This document shows, one piece after another, positions 46,357 to 59,000 of a stretch of DNA of 64,000 nucleotides. Source of the DNA: Coprinus comatus (taxonomy: Eukaryota; Basidiomycota; Agaricomycetes; Agaricales; Agaricaceae). Below the pieces are notes generated by a model. It was not told the origin of the DNA. It worked only from the letters and a program-made list of their open reading frames with translations, and ran no database searches. The stretch is taken from NCBI GenBank assembly GCA_034638255.1, contig JAWPGT010000001.1, positions 1,798,001 to 1,862,000 on the forward strand, given 5' to 3'. Each line of letters starts with the position of its first letter. Position 1 is the first letter of the stretch. The translations under genes and the position numbers were made by a program.

Positions 46357-49300
46357 ACAAACCTCTTGTCTCTCTCAGTCCCCCTTTCCTTCCTCCGCTG
46401 TGTTGGACGTATTTATGGTCAGGGCCAATGCCCTGGAGAAGCAACCCCCGAACAAATCCAATCCTCAACAATCACGATTTCTTTCCCATTCATCCATGTG
46501 TCCTTGCATTCATTATAATTTTTGTTTATTCTTATCGTTCCCCTGTTACATAGAATTGAGTCTCTTCGTGTTTCTACTGCATATGAAGAATCGTTTCTGT
46601 CGTCTGTACCCATACCCAATGTAAAATGCTATACACTTTGTAGACGACTCCAACAGTGCTTACATTTCCACAATCATTGTCTGCATGTGTTGAACTGTGC
46701 CTTGGCTAACACAAATTTTGGCTGCAACTTGGCCATAATGTTACGCGACATTACTTGTCAGATTAGGAAAAGATCACCTCCGACGGAACGTATGGAATCC
46801 GGAGTTGTTGGTGGGGACTCAGTAACTACTTGCTACTTTTGGATGCTATGCTATAGTTAAATCGTCATCAGAGGTTGTTCTCTTGAACACAAAGTTCTTC
46901 TGTCGCTGTGATCAAGTTGCTTCTTTCTTTAGCTATTCACTAGCAAACGCACTGCTCCCCAGGGATATTACTAGCGATAGGGATAGGTTCAATCTTAATC
47001 CGAGGTTTTCGTAGCTAAAGCGCTTGTTATACCATTTAGAAGCGTTCGTCTATTCTGTTCGAGTTCTTTAACGCTGGTTTTACGCCGCAGAAGTTCTTCG
47101 TAACATAATCATACAATAGGCCGGCCCGTTTAGACTGATAGAGATAACGTTTTCTCGGACAATATTGATTTTCATTTGATTTTTTTTTGGAGCATTTTCC
47201 ACAGATGATGCATCGATGATGTAGATGACGATAACGTTATGAAGTGGAGATGTGATAATCGTATACACACGTTTAATCCTAAGTAGTTGGGAAAACAAGA
47301 GAGATAATTATATTGTTACCTCCACGGACATCGTAATATATCATATCTATCAATCATAAAAAACTGATACTGTACCTACCCCCAAGGTCAGAAGATCGAC
47401 AGGGAATCGCATCCATTACTGTTCTATACAAATCGACTAGACATTTCGTGTGGCCAAAAATATATAATTAACTGTAGGAATTCATCTACCGACTGCTTCT
47501 TAAAGCTTTAACAAGTCATAGATGAGTATCTTGTGTTAGAATAACAGTAACGAAGCATGTTCCATGTCAATGTGACCTTAACCGGATCCCAAAGAAGCAG
47601 AAGATGCGAATAAGTATGTATGGTTATGTCTGACTGAAAGTATTGAAAATAGACGGTATGTCTACTTATGCGCGGTATGATATACAATATCAATGTATCA
47701 ATCATATCGGATATTGAGGTGGGGTCTAAAATCCCGCCGTTTTCAGGATTGCAAAATAAGTATTCAGAACTCAAGCTCAAGCGCTCAAGTTTCTCGGGAT
47801 CTTTTTGACATGATTGATCCGTTTCCGATCCCTGATAAGTATACAACGTTAGTAACTCCACTCCCAAAATCCTTCATGTATTGGCTTGAATCATTCCGTC
47901 AGATGCCATGATTGTGTCTAAATGACTGGTAGTCGCTTACTCGTGGTCTAAACCTCCGACGATCTAACTCTGATCATATCATGTCCTGTGTCATATTTGG
48001 GGCTCGAACACCGCAGTTTACTCAGTCATGTATATGAATCGGTGATAATGATAGTCTTATCAATGCAATGGACATATTCCACATCCCTAGTCCGAATAAC
48101 AACCACACATATGTCTCATTCAGATCTACATGATTCGTTTTACCATGATGAGTATGTCTTAATTGAGATACAAGTAAGGAGTTTGCTTGTGGGTTCAAAA
48201 AGATCCCTGATCTCCTGTAACTACTTATCTATAATTATACCTTGCTACGACTTCGACTTCCCTTCATCCAATGGTTTCATGACTTCCTCGCGCTAATCGG
48301 GATACCCAAGTTCATAGCACATGCTATAGTGATATCCTCATAAGGATCATATACGCACTTGGAAACACGGACAATTACTTTGACTCGGTGTAATTCGCAG
48401 AAACATCATTCCCGAACTACATTACTTCAGCTTGATCGATTGTGATTTCAGTAGACTGTCACCCCCTAAAAGATCCTCTTTTTGCAAAACAAAAAAGCCC
48501 TCCCTTTCTCATTATAGGGTGGCTTCTTTGCTGTGTATGACGAGGAACGAAATGACCAGAGGAGAGCTTCTTGAAGAGCTCCATTAATAGACGTCATCCA
48601 TGTGTTTTGGTGAGGCATCTTCACTCACTCTCTCTATCGGAGAATACTATATTATCATAGCACAGTGGGAACAAGGCACGATCATTATTCTATCTGTACG
48701 TCTATCTTGAGAAGATGAATGTAAGAGTTGAACCCAGAGTAAAAAACAAATCCAAAATTAATTCTTGTGCCCAATGCCCATTGTCCTAGACACATGGAAG
48801 TTTTGTCGTGAGGCGGCCCGGATCTGTCAATGAATGTGAGCAGCAACAACATTGAACGGTCCCAAAAAGTATGAGTGATACCCTTCGTAAACGACTCCAA
48901 TTGATTACATCCTCTCTCTATCTCACTATCTCTGCTCTCGACTTCTCTGTGCTACCTCCAAAAATCCTTAGGATTGTATCTTGGCCTAGGATTTCAACGT
49001 TTCAACAATCAAAAGCGTATAATCGGTCGAGATCTTTACAAGACAAGCATAGCGGTGAGGATGTTAAGAAATCTTTGGCTGATTGTTAAGATCTTTGTCG
49101 GTGTTTTCACTGGGTATCCAAACCTAGGAAAATCTAAGTTCGTGTACTTCTCTACGGTAGCTATGCAAAAATGAAACACTGATGCTATCCCACCGCAACG
49201 ATGTTAGGTACCATCTTCTACCAAGACCGTGCGTACGAGGTTTTTTTGTGTTACTTATTCATTTTCGTCTCTTGATAAACGCAGAAACGACATTATCCGA

Positions 49301-51239
49301 ACGTTTTATGCGCATACCCAGAGCATTGTATTGTCGACCATTGCCGCATGATCAACTAGATATGAATGTCTAACCCGTTAAACAATGACGTAGTTTGTAC
49401 CCACAAACCACCACAAATCACGACTCACCAAAGGGACAAGTTTTTAAGTTGCATGTACAATCAAAAATCGTTGATGATTACAAACCGCCCACATGTACAG
49501 CTTTTGCCTTTCTTCAAGTTTCGCTAATCGGAAAACGCCTACGCGAAAGTTGACGCGAAGTGCCTCAGTTGTGTGTCGTACCTATCACCAAGAACGGGTG
49601 TAACAATGCAGATCACCGAGTTTAAGCGAGATGAGGTGAGAAAATTGAGACATGTCGAGGCTCTCGGCAAAGTAGGTTTTGACTAGGGACCTGTCGAGTT
49701 ACTTGGCGGTATGATGATATTTTATGGATGATGTAGTAGATTGAAGAAAGGATGAAGAGAATCGGTGTTTGTAAGAGGGGTTGGTTGAAGGTAATAGATC
49801 GTCATTAAAATCTTGATGGAGGATTAATGTCGTGGGTCAATTCTGGCTTCAGGTGACTAGAAGCCAGTGGAGCGGGTGATGCAGACGGTGTTTAAAAACG
49901 GAACTATGTATGGCGATCAAAATATGTATTAACTGCTTGGAAGGTAGGTCAATGGTTCCTGTTTAAAATAACTCACATGGCAAATAGCAGAAGAGTCAGG
50001 AGACCTAGCACGAGTGCCCTCTATTCCAATCAGAACCCTAAAATGGGAACGCAAAAGTGGAGTTTGTAATGATTCTTCAATCCAGGGCAAAGCGGAACAC
50101 TCGACCTGACGAGATGTTGTGATGAGTGGTAACAAGGAGGCTTTCAACGTTGGCGAAGAAATTGGTAGATATATTCATTGGTGGCGGAATGATTGATGGT
50201 TTCCTCAATCCTTGAATCCATGAAAAGACTTGGAGATCAGAACAAAGTGATGGTCTTTTGACCCCTTGGGTAAAATCAAAATCGCGACTTGATATCACAA
50301 TCAGTGTCGGCCGCCGTTCTCTCTTGGTGGACTGGTAGGTGTGCGTGGGTGATGATAACTGGTAAGTACTAAAATGTTGTCATAGCAGGAGAGAGAAAGA
50401 GCAGGATGTCTTAACCGTAAGAAGATCGGTTTGGCAGCATGACAATGCCTCCTATGATAGTACACATTTCGAGCCCGAGCGCCGAGCGAGTAGAAACTAC
50501 TCCGGGAACCGATGTCCTGAGATTATTCATGAAGAGGTTCTAGTGTAAATTATGGGCGTTGAACTTGATATTTATATCGGTTGAAGAAGCTGGACTCCTC
50601 TGCGGAGGGTGGAGGACTCTTGTCGGTGTGCCTCGATGTGGTTTGAAGGCCTAGTACGTAGTATAGATCAGCGCCTCGGCCCGGCTCAAGTTGCACACAA
50701 CATCGCTCCAGTGTTTAGAGCCAGAGCCTAAGCCTTGGGCCGCCAAATTTCCAAACGGGTGTATGTTATTTCCAATTACCAGCCTCAAAAAGGGTTAGAT
50801 GACAAGTGTGCATGTTTGGTGCATGTGTAAATTGTGAGAGGAGGAATTGAATGTAAGTCGCGGCGGTGATAGTGTTAAACTTAAGACAGTGTGGACTAAC
50901 CCAAAATAATGGGCATAAATTTTGAAACGCAAAAAAGGAGAGGGAAGCTTCCTTGTTGAGAGTTGTCTGCAGGTTGTCTGACAGCTCTTCGCTTGAAATT
51001 AGTTTGAAATTAGCAGGATGAAGCTGAGATGGAAACAAATGAATACTTTTATCCCGAGAGGCCATCAGGGATAGAAACTGAATTCTTTAATCCTGAACTT
51101 CTACTTACGGCCTCGTATTCTGATTGCAAGTCTACTCCAAACTGCAAGGTGGCTTTATTGAGATACTCAGTACCAAAAGCTGACCAGAAGCAAGAACCTA
51201 GTGAGTCAATCACCTTGTTGGACGAGGAGAGAAACCCAC
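46357..51239. other. Long gene-poor interval
   Basis: About 4.9 kb with only short ORFs that lack motifs, splice structure or codon bias I can defend. Composition is AT-rich with small poly-T/poly-A runs. It may hold decayed elements that I cannot identify by eye. Confidence 0.45.
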
Positions 51240-51734
51240 TCATTGGATGCCAATATACCCGGGATTACTTCCGATAACGGGAGTCGTGTTGCAGGATATT
51301 GAATGTAGTTCCTGGTTTGCACCTTGCCCCATGAACGTTTGAACATGAGCTCGGAGGCAAATTATGAGACAAACTCCAGGATAATTCGGCGGAGGTCTAA
51401 TACTATACAGGGCACAGTTATTATTAAGAGATGGTATTCGGTGAGAAATCATAGTGCTGGCCACTTCAAATGTTTCCTTGACCATGTGATAGTAACGTAG
51501 TAAATCGTAATAATCTTTGTACTCTTGATTACCACAATATACAACATCTTTTGGCAAGCTCTGATAGATTGACCGTCTATTATTGTCACACTGATTAACA
51601 CAAATATTATGTATAACGTTTAAACCTTGCAAACTTGTCAGAAGAGTTTGGTGAGTGGCTCGAGTACCTAATCTACGAACCCAGGTAGGGGCTTCGGGGA
51701 CATATTGATCAATGTATCCATACAGACCCTGAGA
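51240..51734 (-). pseudogene. Coding-like stretch of unknown family (remnant or single exon)
   Basis: After a possible acceptor (TCTCAG) at about 51735, the minus strand stays open for 165 codons to a TGA at 51240. The residues look protein-like: GLYGYIDQYVPEAPTWVRRL, NVIHNICVNQCDNNRRSIYQ, YKDYYDLLRYYHMVKETFEV and NCALYSIRPPPNYPG. No matching neighbour exons were found on either side and I cannot name the family. The last third (after NYPG) is less protein-like and may be intron read-through. It could be a gene fragment or a young ORF. Confidence 0.35.
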
Positions 51735-52514
51735 TCAGACTATTTCTGACGAAATATACTCCCTCCCCACATGAGCCCTCAGGCAAGAGTCAAGACCGAC
51801 CTCAAGGCCACAAAGCGCTCGGCAATGAAACAAACAGGTGTTTCAAAAAAAAATTAGGGACTCTGACCTGAGTCCGAGTTGTGTCTTTACTGAACCGGAA
51901 ATCTGAAGCGAATGAAGCTTAGCATCATCTACAAGCTAGCATAAGCGGTATGTGGTAGTATATATTGTAGGTTAATAGAAATATGTAGCATCAAAGTTAC
52001 ATCAAAGCATCTTCACAGCGACATTTACATATCAAGCTACTAACTTCCCAAGCTTGGGGTCAGATAATCCCTGGGGCGTTTTACAGGGTCCGTAATTTTA
52101 CTGTAGTTAAGCAGTGTACGTTAATTCCGGCATTAGAGAACCGGGGGTGAGATGGCTGGGATACAAGGAGAAGAAAAGGGCATCCGCGAAGGAGGAGTTT
52201 GCCTCGGATATGGGATAGAGCAAGTAGCTACGGATGCATTCACCCTATGGCTGGATGCACAGGATCTGGGCTTGTGTACCTGAGAGCGGCGATGGCCGGA
52301 GAGGGAGGTGACCGGGCCCTTGTTCCGGAATGGTAGCAGCCGGAGTGACGTGTCACGGATTGGGACAAAACTGTGGGAAGAGAAGGGCGTGGGAAAGCCG
52401 AATGGGTGGTGTGTGGTGAAGTAGAAATAGACAGCTCACTCCCGCAATCATTCTGATTGTTTCTCTACCTCCTCACAGGCTTCATCTCTTTACGACCTGT
52501 TACGACTGCACGAC
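51735..52514. other. Upstream region of the Ras gene
   Basis: No ORF of interest. The last 100 bp are C/T-rich and carry the Ras gene leader. Confidence 0.4.
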
Positions 52515-53431
52515 ATGTCTCTTATTCCCAATAACAACATCAACAACATCCCCAATGGCGCCCTTAACGCTATCAATGCCAACAACATGGACCACTGGAG
52601 GGTCGCTGTCCTTGGCGACGGTGGTGTGGGCAAGACTGCCCTGGCCGTTCAGGTAAATCCTTTGCTCTTGTCCTGTCTTTTGTACTGTGCTGATTGATAT
52701 CTTTCTAGTTCACTCTCAATTGCTTCGTTGGTAAGCATATCAATACCAACTACTCCTGGTTTATCCCCTGTTGACCGCGGGTCTTTTTACACGTTTACAG
52801 AGGTAAGTTGTCTTTGTTATCTTGTCTTTTCTTCATGTTTAATCGTTTCGCAGACATATGACCCTACAATCGAAGATGCATATCGCAAACAATTGATTGT
52901 AGACAATCGCATGTGCTTCGTTGAGGTTATTGATACGGCTGGACAAGGTGCGCTTACTCATGAATGAAATTGCTTATACTGATATAACCTTAACAGAGGA
53001 GTATGCTACTCTTCGTGATCAATGGGTTCGGTATGTCATTTCCGCATTGTTGCGCCTATGTCTATTAATTCTTTTGCAGTGAAGGCCAGGCTTTCATTCT
53101 GGTCTACTCAATCGCTTCACGCACAACTTTTGAACGTCTCGAAAAATTTCGTCAATCCATGCGCCGAGTTAAACGCGGTGACACGATTTTCATGCTCGTC
53201 GGCAATAAAGCCGACAAGAGCTACGAACGCGAAGTATCGAAGGAAGAGGGTGCAGCATTGGCTCGGTCATTTGGATGCGAGTTCCTCGAGACTTCGGCCA
53301 AGACTGCCCAGAATGTTGAACGTCTCTTCACTAATCTGGTGCGCGCACTTCGTGACGCTTCAGCAACTAGGGAGGAAATCGCCCAGCAGAAGTTGAAGAA
53401 GAAGAAGAAGAGAAAGTGTGTTATCCTGTAA
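52515..53431 (+). CDS. Ras-family small GTPase
   Basis: Membrane-anchored GTP switch. Exons 52515..52652, 52709..52730, 52801..52802 (2 nt), 52854..52947, 52997..53030, 53080..53431 (213 aa). G boxes: P-loop [14 protein letters not shown] (Ala11 of H-Ras is Asp here; Gly12 and Gly13 are normal), effector loop [37 protein letters not shown] and ETSAK. The C-terminus is [11 protein letters not shown]: a polybasic patch and a CAAX box ending in Leu, which favours geranylgeranylation. An Asn-rich extension of about 27 residues precedes the G domain. The Glu before TYDPTIED is built from the last base of exon 2 plus the 2-nt exon. The sequence suits a fungal Ras/Rap-like protein, but I cannot decide Ras1 versus Ras2. 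Confidence 0.92.
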
Positions 53432-53703
53432 GAGGGATACACTGCCATATTCGGTCTCTAGATTCCCCAGTCTTGCCAACTATACCACTTATGCCCCTCC
53501 TATGCCCCTACTGTCTATGTTGTTATGCCATTTTTATGCCACTTCTGCTTTCTTTAGTGTTTGTTGTTGATCGCTTTCATGTTTTTCCTTGGTTTATATT
53601 CCATGCTTTAAATGTAGGGATCCAGGTACTTTGCTTCTGAATGTGATAGATTGCTTTATGTCCATGATTGTTGCTATGATTAAGTGATCCCACATCTGTA
53701 TCC

Positions 53704-55211
53704 ATGACTTTGATCTCCTTCACCTGTAAAAATTCTAATTTCGTTGTCCGTTCCAGAGATGGGACTTGTTTCTGTGTCCAGCGCGAGGCACTACAAAACA
53801 GTGAAGTTTTTCGTATGTACAGTAGGTTGATTGGTACATAACATGATCTAAAGACACTGTAGGAGATATGTTTGTGTGTTGTGATGACACTAACAATGAA
53901 GTACTCGAACTGGATGAACCCGCACATGTCCTTTCTGCCCTTCTCCACATCCTTCATTACGGACTGGAACCCCCTCTGGAATTGAAATCACCTACTAAAA
54001 CTGACGAGCCAACAACAGGCAACGATCTCTCTATCAAAGAACGATTTTTGCCCCAGATACCCTCGTATGATACCAAGACGGTCATTCCGCTGCCCGTTCT
54101 GCAGCCGATGCTTTTTGACCTAGTGGACAAGTATGCACTAAATATCAAGATCTTCCAAACGCTCTGTGCGCATCTTTTAGTCCACGCTCCTCTGCACCCT
54201 TTGAGGGTCTACGGCTTTGCTTCATCTTTGGAACCTATCCATCAACTCGGCCGCCGGCGGCCTCGACCCTTATCACAATCACAGGGAGAAGAACCAGAAC
54301 TAAATAATACGAACTATTATGGAATAGAAGCGGAGAGAGAGATGGAAAAACATATGCACAAAGTAGCATCGAAAGCGAGTCAATTTTTGGAGCCAATAGG
54401 TAGTTATACCATGGAAGAAGTCCTAAACACCATACCCAATGTCAAGGCCTTGCATCGAGTCGTTCAACTACAACATTTACGAGTGAATGCGCTAAGAAAA
54501 GTTCTCAGTGACTCTGATATTTTCCCTCAAGGTAGGTTTCCCTTGCAATGTTTTTAAGTGATTTTGTCTATATCATATCCTTGACTGTCGTTTTCAACAC
54601 ATCCCTCGATTATACCTTAGTTTTATCCTCCCTAAAACTCTTTCTGTTTCCTGATTTCTCTCTCTCGCTAAATCCCATTCTTCACATTGGTGGTCGAGAC
54701 TATACTAACGAATATTCCTTTATAATCGGATATTTCTACCATGTTCTAAATACGCCCTTTGGACACCCACACCAATGCCGTGATAATCTCACCTTTTCCC
54801 CATAACATATATAACAGGTTACGGTGCTTGTCCATTCCATCGTGACAGTACCATGGAATGTTGGGAGCGACAACGTAAAGCTCTCGCAGGGAAGATAGAC
54901 TCAGGTATGTTCCCTTTTTACATTTGAGAGTAATATACCATGTAATACATGTTAACGAAACATCATTCATGACAGGGACGGATGTCGGAGGTGAAATGGG
55001 ACTCTTCGTGGATACGTTAAAGGATTGTAAAGTCTGCTATAAAGCGGGCGTAGCTGCCGTTGAAATGTTAGCCGTGAGTGATTCATCAAAAAAAAAAAAA
55101 AAATTTTTGTCCGTGGAGCTGACCACCCTTACATGTTCGGTTTTATTTATAACCCAGTACAAATGCTTCAGACTCCCCAAAAAGATTGACCAACTCGCTG
55201 AAATTTGTTAA
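53704..55211 (+). CDS. BTB/POZ domain protein
   Basis: Fungal BTB protein, probably an adaptor. Exons 53704..53812, 53863..54531, 54818..54904, 54976..55073, 55158..55211 (338 aa). The BTB core is read from NFVVRSRDGTCFCVQREALQ and NSEVFRDMFV through ELDEPAHVLSALLHILHYG and LVDKYALNIKIFQTLCAHLL, as in the large agaricomycete BTB families. A longer loop with charged and polar residues lies inside the fold. The C-terminal part has two Cys pairs (ACPFHRD, CKVCYKAG). The intron at 54532..54817 is 286 nt, far longer than normal. The start at 53704 (MTLISFTCKNS) is the first ATG after an in-frame stop. Confidence 0.75.
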
Positions 55212-55334
55212 ATGCACCGTATCCAATGCTGATGACCGCCTATATAGTGTGGGTTTTTACATGGGTAATAAATTAGTACGTGGGTGGTGGAATGGGATGC
55301 AGGTGAAGGATGTTCTCTAAAATACCATCTATGA

Positions 55335-56089
55335 TCACTCGTTATGCCATAACAACGTTTTTAAGTTGTTCCAAGTTTCCGAATCACGATAAAGATACTT
55401 CATGGAGTTGAGCATGCCAGGTTGGATGGTCTGACCACGGTGCTCGAAGAGCCACATGACAGCACCCCAAGAAAGCGCAGCGAAAACGGTGAAATAACGT
55501 GCATCAGGAGGTGCAGGTCTGACGGCAGAAGTTGCGAGAGCAGATTGTGGAGTAGTGTTGTATGGTGAGGATGCCCGGGGTATAAAGGAAGCCACAACGC
55601 GTGATACTACGTATAGTACGATCTGTTTGAAAGTAGAGTCATGAGAACCTATGACTGTGACCTTGTGAAAGGACTGCGCACCTGTTCATTGACGGCATTC
55701 CGTTCACCGAAGACGAAATAGCCACCGAGAAGACCCGCGATGAAGTTATCGCTACTCCGTGGCTTGCCGCTGTTAGCCTTCTTTTGAATGAGAAGGAAGA
55801 TCTTGTATAGGGTCACAAATTTGGCGAGGTTGAAAGAATGTTGCTTTGTTGCCCGGAAGATGGCCTTTATACGGTCTTGCCAGCTGGAAATTGTTGGATT
55901 TTAGAATGTGGCTGTATCCAAGAATAAATCTTGGACGCACCTTCCACGACCGAAAAGAATTGCCATGACCAATGCATGCGGAAACCTGACTTTGACTCCA
56001 TACACGAACCCATTCCGTGCTCCCTTTAAAATCGCAAGGTAATCATGATATGCCGGGTTCGAGATGATATCCTGGATGATTTGGGACAT
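55335..56089 (-). CDS. Peroxisomal membrane protein 4 (PXMP4/PMP24, Tim17-like)
   Basis: Multi-pass peroxisomal membrane protein of the Tim17/Tim22/PXMP4 family; role in lipid metabolism suggested in animals, function in fungi unclear. Exons in reading order: 56089..55941, 55883..55682, 55622..55335 (212 aa). Family marks: FVYGVKVRFPHALVMAILFG, then RIKAIFRATKQHSFNLAKFV, LYKIFLLIQKKANSGKPRSS, and FIAGLLGGYFVFGERNAVNE with a Gly-rich helix. It is convergent with the BTB gene, 123 bp between stops. Confidence 0.88.
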
Positions 56090-59000
56090 TATGAAGCGTC
56101 CAAGGTGGCCAGGCGACGAAGGCAGTCAGCGAAAGGATGAGTTACTGGCAAAGGGCAGTCCGGCATCGACGAATACTAGCTGATAGTGCTCCGAATTGTA
56201 ATCACATGTCACTTCAATTGCTCCGGGTCTACTTACATATCCATGTCCTCTTCGTCCAACTGCACATAACCTACCTCCTGGGCGCAGGAAACACGCTCGG
56301 ATATAGAACGGGATTGTAGACACATTCATACCGCTCAGCTGACATGGCTAAGGTTCATGAGTATCCATGTTTCCCTTTTATCCAGCTGCTTCGTCTTCCC
56401 TCCGATAGACGTTTCCCTGTGTTCTAATCCCCGAGGCCTCGTTTCAACACCTTCTGTATCGCTTTATTGACGGAGACACAAGTTGCGAACTTAACGGGGG
56501 AGAGAAAAAGTCAATCAATACCAACTGGATTCTGACATGTAAACTCCCAATCCAACTCGATTGTTGCCATATTCTTCACATGAAGTAATTCTATGTAACC
56601 ATCGCAAAATTGAAAACACAGGCTCTCAGACTCATCATCGTGGCCAGCTCTCAGGGACTGCATAGCCTCAACATCTCACGTGGAAATACTGGAAACCAGC
56701 ATTGCGGCGTAGTACATCTACAACCCCCAGCACCAGGTCAGCTTCCTGAACCAGTAGTAACGACGTAGCCCTCCCATCAGTCAAACCTGGTTCGATAACA
56801 ATCACGTCGATGTCGCTACAAGCACCTCGTGTTTATAATCATCGACACAACAGAACAATAAGCATCGGTAAATACGGCCCCTATCCCCTCCAATTCGGCG
56901 TCGTGGCAAAATTTACGGACATTCAAAATTGGCTGCAAAAGTGTGACAATTAGGATGGAAAATCTGGAAAGTCCTGGTAATATCTCCCTTCCGAGAATTA
57001 TGAACGCCTGTTTCGGAACTTCGATAGATCTTTATGTATTTCGGGAGGACGGAGAGAACAAGAACCCTTCTCGAAGACGCTTTTCGGGTGCTTACATTCT
57101 CACAATATGCAGAGTCAACCTTGTGCCCTTCATTAACATTACCCCTCCTCGTAGACAGATGGTATAATTGGTAACTCGGATCTATTTTCAGCCTTATAGT
57201 GAGACCAGCTAAATGTCGTTTCAAGTTAATGAGTGAATATCGACCCCTCCCCTTCGGATGAGGTGCTTTATCCACCTTTCGCCTCTTACGCACTTTAAGT
57301 TGTTAGGTTCGCTATTACACCTGTCACTGAAGGTGTGGAACAGAAATTCCTGGACACGAGGCGAACGAAGCCTGATTTTCTTTGGGTAATTTACTCCAAC
57401 TGTACCGGAAAGTTCTGATAATCCAAAAATTGTTCCCCGATTGTGAAGGCCTCTGACTTAGGAAGTCTAAGAAGAAGAAGGAGGAGGTCCTTACGTTCTG
57501 GACAAACAGGGAGATTTGGTGACAATTTTCAGGTCTTGGCAAGTAGGCTCAACGCATCAACAGCCTTTATAATTCCAAGTCCGCAGCACTTCCTCAAGCT
57601 TCCTAAAGATTGAAAGTAGTGTTGTTATACTGCTGTTCTGAAGTCCAGCCAATTGCCAAGATGCATGAGGCTTTGATCCTGCGAGGGCATGAGAATCAGG
57701 AAACAATAATGGGACTGCCCTCAGGCCAGCTCAGGCCTCATATGGTGTGTCTTGATCAATAGACCTAAAAGTTATTATGGGGAAGCCTAACTTAACGCTT
57801 CAAGGCGATATGACCCTCGTTATGATGTAGACGGAAATAGGAACACTTGGGATAACTTTAGCCCCTCAAGTTCTTTCTCGCATGGAAGCGGTGAGCCATG
57901 CGCCACCAGTGGGGGTAGAGATGAATAGATATATGTAGATAACAAAATTCTACCTCTTTGACAGAGGCTGTTGTTCTAAATGAAGGAAATTCCGAATCGA
58001 GGATACTTAGAGCCAACTTAGAGCCAATCGCTATGTTCTGTGTGAATATTCTGTGTTAATTGTATGAGAGCTTATAGGCGCTCTGGCCAAGTTTTTTTGG
58101 GTTAAATGGCCGTAGGTGGTGATAATAGATGTTATATATTTAGCACAAAGAGCAATCGGCGCGGCCAATTGTCATCTGGGACATCCGATCATGACTTGTG
58201 CATATTATATTACTTTACTGTTAAACAACTTGCGGTATTGTACTTATTCGTGTCTAGAATGGTCACGGCTCCAACTCCGAGAGCTTAGTGCTACTAAGTA
58301 AAAACTGAGACTCCAAGACTAGATATTAATATCGATATCACCAATTATCAACTTCGGATGATCATTGTCCAGACGTCTATCTATTGCATATCAACAAATT
58401 AAACTAAAGCGAATGCAAGTGCCTCCGAGAAGGACGTATTTACAGCAGTAGTAGGCTATATATATGAATATATTCACCGTCGGTGACCGTGGTGGCTTGA
58501 TCATCTCGCCTATAGTTATACAAAAATGTTTAGCGACGGTGGTTTTATAATTATACTCCTAAAAACGCGATTGTTTCCCGGTTAAGTCCCAGGGTTGCAC
58601 TATACAGATTATAGAAATGTTTTTTGCGACCGCCACCCTTCTTACACTGATGGGGCATACAACGGGTACTCTAGGGTAGTCCTCCAACCAATAGCCATAC
58701 TACTTTCTATTACTTAACTTTTTATCTTGGAGTAATATATGGAAAGGACCCACCAATCTGGTGCCACATGAGAGTTTTTCAACAAAAGGTACCGTTTAAT
58801 TTTTTTTTCTCCATTTGTTTTACTTGGCTGATTCCTCGGGATATATGTAAGTACTTAGTAGAACTCTGTGTACATAGGTTATTCTCGGCGGACTTTACGG
58901 ACAGAGAGGGAAATGTCAATACAACCGCCTAAGTGTCAGAATCAATATCAATATCAATTAATCGGGTCGAATTTCTTTTTAAGTATGTGCAAATACACAG

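Noticed and set aside
56126..56329. Minus-strand ORF just upstream of PXMP4
   Set aside because: Short, in the promoter region, and unlike any PXMP4 N-terminus.
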